Position numbers and translations under genes: made by a program. Below, piece by piece: positions 54,030 to 60,529 of a stretch of DNA of 60,529 nt (position 1 is its first letter; each line of letters opens with the position of its first letter). Origin of the DNA: Diplocarpon mali (Eukaryota; Ascomycota; Leotiomycetes; Helotiales; Drepanopezizaceae); the NCBI GenBank assembly GCA_024741835.1, contig JAENRP010000273.1, positions 331 to 60,859 on the forward strand, in the 5' to 3' direction. Below the pieces are notes generated by a model, which saw nothing but the letters and a program-made list of their open reading frames with translations, was not told the DNA's origin and ran no database searches.

Positions 54030-57000
54030 ACAAAAATAAAGACAAACTATAACGCTTAAACAAAAGACAGGTTTTTAAAAGAGATTAATAGGTAGTTTAA
54101 ACCACCTATTAGAATTCTTTATTAGAATAGTATTGCGAATTAGGAGCTATAATAGCCCTTGTTTCTCTATCTAAGTGCTATTGATATATACAAATCTTAG
54201 TTTCTTTTAAGAATATTAAAAAGTATTTAATTCCAGTTTTTATTTTAAATAGTAAGGGTAAAGATAGCTCTTTAAATCCCTTATATTCTTCTTTTATTTT
54301 CTATATAAGAGTACGTCTTTGATTATAGTACTCTTTATAAGAAAGAATTAAGTGGATTAGAGTTTCTCTATTACTATAAATATAATAGGGGTTTTGAGTT
54401 ATACCTATTCTTTTTAAGTAAGATTTAATATACCTATAGCCTAGTTTCAATTGAAAGAAGGCGCTAGCAGTTTCTCTTAAAGTACTTATAGGTAGAGAGA
54501 TCTGTTTTAATATTCTATAAGAATATCGGGTTTTATAACTTTTTAAGGAAGTAGAATTAGGGTTATTTTAAATAAATAGAGATATTTCCTACTTTTTGAT
54601 TTCACTTATTTTTACCCTTAAAAAGGCAAAAGAAGTATAATTAGAAGAAGGAGTAGTTTTCGTAGCTTGTTTAGCTAGTTTATCTGCTTCTTTATTTCTA
54701 ATTATATTAGTATGCCCTAGTACCTACTTAATTGCAATACTAGCTCTTTTACTAATTAAAGTCTTAGAAGTAGTAATTGCAGTAATTTAGTAGTTTTGTC
54801 CTAGGCTATCTAAGGGAGTTTTTAATCTCTAAATAGCCGCTTGATTATCTGAAGAAATTGTAAAAATATCCCCTTCTTTTGCTATTAAGCTTGCTTTTGA
54901 GATTGCCTTAGCTATAGCTTTAAGCTCTCTATTATAGACTAATTCTGAATTTCCAATATTTACTCTATTAGAGTATTCTGGTAATTTTGGAATGAATAGG
55001 TCTTTATATGAATATAGAGCGTAGCTATAACCAACTCCGTTCCCTCTGGCTATTTGAGAGCCGTTAGTATAAATCGATAGATTATTAGTACTATAGATAT
55101 TTTATAAATACTATAGGTATTATACTACTTTTTCTTTTTTTAATAGTTTAGATATTTCGATATTATAAGGCACTTCCTTTTCCTATAAGGTAAAATAAAA
55201 GTGCCTTATTATCTCTAATGAATCTAAATCGATTAAGAAGTATATTGATTTAATTAAGCTCTTAATTTGAGAAGAGGATTTTATATAGAAATTTTCATCT
55301 GCGATAATTTCCTCTTCCTCTTTTTGAATTATTTGAATTGTTTTTTGAACTTCTACTCTAATAGGGTGTTTTGAGCTTAATTTCAGGGAATGGAGTACGT
55401 AGCGTCTAGCACTATAGTTCAGCCTTATCTATAGTAGTAATAGGGCCGATTCTAGTTCCATTAGGATAAAAGGGGCTGTTTTAAAAACCCTTAATATTTT
55501 TCTATAAGCTAGATTTTATATAGCTTATAATAGTTTTAGAATCGCCTTATTTTTATATTAAGGTTTCAACTAGAGTATAAAACCATAGTCTATAACACTT
55601 ATAACGCAGGCTAAGTATAATTGATATATCGCAAATAGGGAAAGACCTTTTGTAATAGAAGCTAGTCTATTTATATAGTATAACATTTGCTTTCCTTAAG
55701 AAGTCCTAATTGCTCTATATTCTTTGAATTATAGATTCGAGTCGAAGTAAATCCCTAACCACTTAATTAACTTTTTTAAAGCTAATATAGTATTATTTAG
55801 AAGTCTAATCGATAGGGGATTTCTATAGAAAAAATGAATTAATTCTGTTTTTTCAATATTAAAGCTAATTGAATATTATTCCCTTAGATTAATTAAATCT
55901 TTTACCTCTCTTTTAAGAATTTTAATATTACTCTTAAAACTTAAAGAAGAGGCTATAAGACTTAAATCATCTATATAAGACTATAGTTTAATATTTTAGG
56001 ATTTAAATAGGTCTCGAATATAAATTAAGAATAAAATCGGTGAAATAGGACTTCCTTAAGGAATACCTATATTAATAGACTTAAATTCCTCTGTTTAGTT
56101 ATTAAAGGTAAGTCTAAGAGTACGGTCTTCTAAGAATGATTTAACCTATGTAATAAGACTAATAGGGAGATTTAGTAAAACTAGAATCTATAGTAGTCTA
56201 TTTTTCGCAATGTGATCAAATGCGCCCTTAATATCAAGGAATAGTACACTTATTTTCAACTTATTTGTCTTATTCAGCTCTACTTTATTTTATAAGAGTA
56301 GAGCCGCGTTAATAGCCGATTTATATAATCTACTACCAATTTGAGAATAGTATAATAGAGTAGTAGTTTCGGCTAAATGACTAAGACGCTAGGCTAGTAT
56401 TCTTTTAGAAATTTTACTAAGACAATTAAGCAGTAATATAACTTTATATGCTTTTGGTTTTAAATAGTCTGGTTTTTTAAGCTTCTTAAGAATAAATCCA
56501 GTAGCTTGTTTCCATACTTTAAAGTGGTAGCCTTAGTTTATTAAGGATAAATAGACCTTAAAAAACACTTCTAGAATAGCTAAATAAGCTTAAATAATTA
56601 TTTCTTATATAATAAAATCTAGTCCTAGGGTTTTACCCTTTATCTTTAAAGTATACGCATTTTTAATCTCAATTTACGTTAATAATAGCCAACTCCACTT
56701 ATTACTCTTATTTGAATATTTAATATCATTTTCTAACGCTTATAGATTTGGACCGTTAGAAATAGATGGAGTTAGAAAAAGAGTACTTCTAAAGATATTA
56801 TACTTTTTTTGGAAAGTCGATTCAAGCTCTTAAGTATTAAAGTTAAATAAACTAAGGATTAATTGAGAGCTCAATCCCTTAGTATATAATATAGCTTTGA
56901 ATATCGACTAAGAGTCCTCTTTTTCTAAGAATTGGTTCTAGTGCTTTGTTTTTGCTATTTTAATTGAATTAAAATACGTATTTCTAGCTTGTTTTAGTTC

Positions 57001-57995
57001 TTATTGAAAAAGAGTATACCCTAAGGATTTGCTTTTATAGTAAGATTATTATATAATTTTATATAGATTTTTTAAATCCTTATTCTATTAGGGTTTACTA
57101 TTTACAGATAACTTGAACTTAGGTATTACCTTATCCGTAGCTTCTATGAATTTTATAGTAAAAGTATTTACTAGGTCTTCTAGTTCTTGATTTGTACTAA
57201 AATCTTTAAAATATTCGAAATCTAAGAAGACGTTTTTAATTATCCTTTTAAATTTTTCCCAATTTAAATTTTTTATATTATCTCGTAGAACAGTAGGGTA
57301 AGACCTAGTATTACTAGTACTAGCAGTAATAGTAAATAGAACCCCGAAGTGATCAAAACCTAGATCTGGCATAGTTTGCCAGTCTACGATTTTATTTACT
57401 ATTCCTTAAGTAGCAAATGTTAAATCAATAATAGAGGGAGTTATTATATTTGATCTAAAATAAGTTCCTTCCCTTAGAGTATTTAATAGATATAAAGAGT
57501 GTTTCTCTATAATATCTAATAAAATTTGAGCGTAGTAATCAGTTTCTCTAAGGGGGTCCTACTAAGGGTGATATGTATTAAAGTCTCTTAAAAATATTAA
57601 ATCCTTAGAAAATAACACTAGTAAATAGTCTCTTTCTAAGAATGTAATATTATTTAGCATTTTAAGGTAACTTGCATTATAGACGTTAATTAATTGAATA
57701 TGAAAAACGTCTATAATAATACAATTAGGATCAATTAGTAAGCTAGGCGCTAGCGTAGCGTATATTTTATTTGAAATATAAAATAACGTTCTAGGCCTAA
57801 AGGAATTTTGATTTAGAAGGATTTGTTTAAAACTAAAGTGTACAATAGATTTATATAATAAATCGTTCTCTTATATAATCTAAGGTTCCTAAATCGCAAT
57901 TAAATCAATAGATAACTCTACGGCCATTTGTAAAATATGCTTTATAGTAGGCGAGCTTCTATTCACATTAATTTATAGGCATTTATTCCTATTTA
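54030..57995 (-). pseudogene. LINE ORF2: endonuclease, RT, RNase H
   Basis: Minus strand. The APE-type endonuclease at about 57960-57330 starts NRNKCLQINVNRS, has LRDFNTYHP (GDFN motif, Gly now Arg) and PDLGFDHFGVLF (SDH motif with Phe for Ser). The 94-codon stretch 57372-57088 is stop-free. RT at about 56650-55480 has VLFLDIKGAFDHI (motif A, near 56220) and an intact SYIDDLSLIA box (near 55965). RNase H at about 54880-54700 has ISSDNQAAI and VLGHTNIIRNKEADKLAK. The protein would nick the target, prime on it and copy the element RNA. Stops remain at several former Gln codons. Confidence 0.88.
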
Positions 57996-58020
57996 TCATT
58001 AATAGTAGATAGAGCGCCGA

Positions 58021-58064
58021 ATCGATTTATAGTAGTAGTACTACTAGTAGTACATTTTTCTATA
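58021..58064. repeat. 44-bp direct repeat, copy at ORF1/ORF2 border
   Basis: Same as 59751-59794 except one base. It contains the perfect 16-bp palindrome GTACTACTAGTAGTAC. On the coding strand it lies just before ORF2. Confidence 0.92.
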
Positions 58065-58079
58065 AATTTGTTTTTAATT

Positions 58080-59650
58080 GCAATAAAAACTTCATATAGC
58101 TTAGAATCAGCCGAATATGTAGTTTCTTTGCAATTAGCGCATTTAATACTAGTATACTTGCACTTAGTATTTATCTTATAAGTATTATAAGTATAAGCCT
58201 ATCTTATATAGTTGCCTCTATATAAGGAGTATTTTAGTTCTCTTTTATAAAGAACCTTTAAATGGCCAAATCTAGCATAGGTTTTACACTAGTACGTACT
58301 ACTAGTATCTATATATTTAACGACTTTTACTAAAGCGCTACTAATATATAGTCTTTTGCTTATAGCTCGCTTAGCCTGATTTTCATTTAGGAAAGAGATA
58401 ATAATTATACTACTCCTATATAAACTAGAGTTACGTTTCTCTCTTCGAGTAGCCTAGTAGGATTTTCCTACTAGGATAAAACCTTTATTAAAGGTTTTAA
58501 TCTCTTCTAAGACTAGCTCTAAGTCTAAGCTATGCTCTATATTGAAATCCGCAAACGGAATACTATAAATAGCTACTTTATACTACGGCTCTCCCTTTTT
58601 AAGGCTAGTTAATTAAGGAAGCACTCCTCTAATGATAGCCTTATTTAAAATTAAAAAATCAATGCTAAACGTAAGAGTAGTAGTCAAAATAATATTTCCA
58701 TATAAAGATAAGGACGCAGTAGCGATTACTAAATCACTAAAACCGTTCTTTTTAAAAGCAGTATTAATTCTATTATATAAAGCAATTGACGAAAAAGAAG
58801 TAGTTAAGGCCGAAGGGGACTATAGGAGGGTGCATCTCTTAGAAAGGACTGGCTTACTATTTCCCTTTAGCTTATTAGGCCCCGAATTCGCAGTAGGGTT
58901 CCTAGGGCTACCCGCAGCCCTAGCCCTATTCCCATTAGCACTACCTATACTAGTACTACTAGTAGTAGCGCTAGTACTATAATTTGCAGTAGTAGCTATA
59001 GTAGCTACTGCTACTGATTTGATTACTTAAGCATACGTTTTTAGCGTTTGCTCGATTTTCCGTATTGCTCTCTTTAAATTAGCTACCTATATAGCTAGAA
59101 TCGTAGAAGTGTTTTTAATACAGTTATGCTTTATATACTCTTTTAAAACCTTAAGTAAATCAAGTAATTTCATCTGTTTTTCCTAAGAATTAGTCGCTAA
59201 GTATGCTTTAATAAGGAGGTCTCTTGCTTGAAGTACAAGCTTAATTGATTCGTTAGTACTAATACCACTAGCGTCATTTTAAAAGGAGAAGTCGATTCTA
59301 AGGGTTTTATTAGCTCTTTAATCGATTAGGGACAGTAGTCCCCTTTTAGCATTATTAACAATTTGGCTTAAATTAGCCAAAGGAGCCGCATTCTGCATTC
59401 GGCTAGCATTGGTTTAAATAAGGGTAAGATTAAAGGGGTTAATACTCGAATCTCTACCTCCTATAATAAGATTACCCCTAAGGGTTAATTCGACTTTAGA
59501 AATCGAATCAGGGCCTTTAATAGGGCTAGGTATCTCTCTCTCCTCTATAGGAGAGTCGGAATCGTAGTAGGAGACGCCCGCAGAGTCGCTTAAGGGCTTT
59601 ATACCACCCACTTTGCTATCATAGTAGTAATAAACTACTATAGCTTATAG
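58080..59650 (-). pseudogene. LINE ORF1, gag-like with zinc-knuckle region
   Basis: Minus strand. The N-terminal part is stop-free from 59611 to 59414 (MGGIKPLSDSAGVSYYD, DSPIEEREIPSPIKG), acidic and Ser/Pro-rich. A coiled or helical middle follows (about 59280-59050). At the C-terminus a zinc-knuckle region at about 58300-58100 reads CKTYARFGHLK, then YTYNTYKINTKC and CANCKETTYSADSKLY, which fits two or three CCHC knuckles of LINE ORF1 proteins with some Cys/His turned to Tyr. It would bind element RNA. Confidence 0.75.
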
Positions 59651-59750
59651 GGGTAAAAGGGCGAGGTGTTTAAAGTATTCTGCAAAGAATGGAAGGTAGT
59701 AGGCGTCGTTTGCTAAGGGGTGAAAAATCCAGAAAAGAGGTTATTTGATG

Positions 59751-59794
59751 ATCGATTTATAGTAGTAGTACTACTAGTAGTACGTTTTTCTATA
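59751..59794. repeat. 44-bp direct repeat, copy at the LINE/C4 joint
   Basis: Second copy of 58021-58064. It ends exactly where copia C4 homology begins. Confidence 0.92.
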
Positions 59795-60529
59795 CAATTA
59801 GTATTACTATACTAGTCGGATTAAGGGATCTTATAAAGATCGGCTTTTAAAATATAGGCATCTTTATTATAATTATTATCTAAATTATTAGAAGTGGATT
59901 TAGGTTTAGATAACCTACTATTATTATTAAAGGTATTTGCTAAAGTTTTGGCTAAATAGCCTTTTCCTTTGCCTTTCCTTAGTAGTTGCGGCCTTTGGTA
60001 GGATAAGGGTAGTTTGCTTCTTAACTTTTGCTTTAATTGCTTCTTAATATTAAAGCTAGCGATTATATCGATCAATTGCCTTCTAACTTTATAATTAGTA
60101 ATATTATAAGTACTATTATAGAAGTAGTATCCCTAATAAGCTTAAGGGCTTATCCTGCGCTCCTTCCTCTTCTTAGGCTTATCGTTGCCCTATAACGCAG
60201 GATTTGCCAATTTAAAGCATCCTTTAAGGTTTTACTTAATAGTTCAAAGGAGGTCGATCTTCTTATAGATCTTAAGGTTAGGTTAGATAAGAAGAGATTG
60301 TTTCGCAATAGCGAACTTAAAAGGGAGACTATTAAATAAGAAACTAAAAAGCTAAGTTTCCTTTAAGTTATAGCTATCCTAGGATCTGCGGCTCTTATTC
60401 TCCTTCTTACTTTACATAGTATAGATTAAGTAGAGTCTATATTTATATCTATATTCTTATTATCTTTATCTTTTCTATATTAAAATAAAATGATCTACTA
60501 TAATAAATATTAAGTATTAAAAGTAGTTA
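59795..60529 (-). mobile_element. Copia family C, copy C4 (gag part)
   Basis: Minus-strand gag region of family C, running off the right edge. The frame 60075-59821 is stop-free for 84 codons (MIDIIASFNIKKQLKQKLRS, KGKGKGYLAKTLANTFNNN), the best preserved stretch of this gag in the window. It begins abruptly at the end of the LINE without an LTR, so it is a broken copy or a rearrangement joint. It matches the first 660 bases of the window (C3) in the same orientation. Confidence 0.85.

Larger units (their letters stand above)
53862..59794 (-). mobile_element. Tad1-like LINE L (about 5.9 kb)
   Basis: Non-LTR retrotransposon on the minus strand. Its 3' end is the T14 run 53862-53875 (poly-A on the coding strand). 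It has two frames: ORF1 with zinc-knuckle region (about 59611-58080) and ORF2 with endonuclease, RT and RNase H (about 57990-54030), the Tad1 layout. It inserted into the RT of A2. The expected target duplication of the left flank (AATTAGAGAAAA) is not found at the right joint, so the 5' joint at 59794 is probably not an original one. It is less damaged than the LTR elements. Confidence 0.88.

Noticed and set aside
58632..58982. 116-codon hydrophobic plus-strand protein
   Set aside because: Antisense to LINE ORF1, no homologous motif; the hydrophobic tail is a by-product of a TAGTAG/CTACTA-rich stretch.
1..60529. tRNA, rRNA or other RNA genes
   Set aside because: I looked for cloverleaf A/B-box patterns and GC-rich rRNA-like blocks; the GC-rich islands at 47.1 and 47.8 kb are simple purine repeats. 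None supported.

Overview
This 60.5-kb window holds no host gene that I can recognise. It is transposon sequence from end to end, AT-rich, full of TpA and poor in CpA/TpG. Reading frames are cut by TAA/TAG where CAA/CAG is expected, and Cys, Gly, Asp and His codons of conserved motifs are changed by C-to-T/G-to-A transitions. That is the signature of repeat-induced point mutation (RIP), so the source is most likely a filamentous ascomycete (Pezizomycotina). The families fit this: chromodomain Ty3/gypsy elements, Ty1/copia elements and a Tad1-like LINE. The species cannot be named from the sequence.

Layout. The window is a deep nest. I use arbitrary family letters: A, D, E = gypsy; C, F = copia; B = non-autonomous LTR element; G = miniature LTR element (TRIM); L = LINE. 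From the left: C3 (1-1703, minus) lies in B0 (1704-2715), which abuts an E0 integrase remnant (2716-3688). E0 was entered by gypsy A1 (3689-50873, plus). A1 is split first by B1 (6705-14935), which itself holds a complete copia C1 (8243-14385). A1 is split again by copia C2 (17900-50268), which was entered by B2 (24034-50212), which was entered by gypsy D (26136-49399). D carries gypsy E1 (27987-35569) and copia F (40889-48484), and E1 carries the 508-bp TRIM G (30335-30842). To the right, A1 shares an LTR with a second tandem copy A2 (50591-53861). A2 is cut by the poly-A end of LINE L (53862-59794, minus), followed by another copia fragment, C4 (59795-60529). Six of the insertions (C1, B1, B2, D, E1, F, and also G, seven in all) have exact 4-5 bp target duplications and equal-length LTR pairs, so the joints are solid.

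None of the proteins can be functional now. Coding remnants are given as pseudogenes with the domains still readable: gag zinc knuckles, aspartic proteases, reverse transcriptases, RNase H, integrases, chromodomains, and LINE endonuclease/RT/RNase H.

Most unusual signals: (1) a 23-bp palindrome (about 11-1-11), found 46 times by eye in four element families (A, B, C, E) but not in D, F, G or L. Where it lies in gag or pol it is always read in the same codon phase (T-P-R-P-G-L-R-V-like), and it forms arrays with 39/45/48-bp periods that gain and lose units; (2) an edge effect of RIP: outer ends of LTRs are spared while the matching inner ends are mutated (50 to 3 by hand count over 14 ends); (3) the TRIM G sharing primer site and ends with copia F; (4) a third reading frame downstream of pol in gypsy D.
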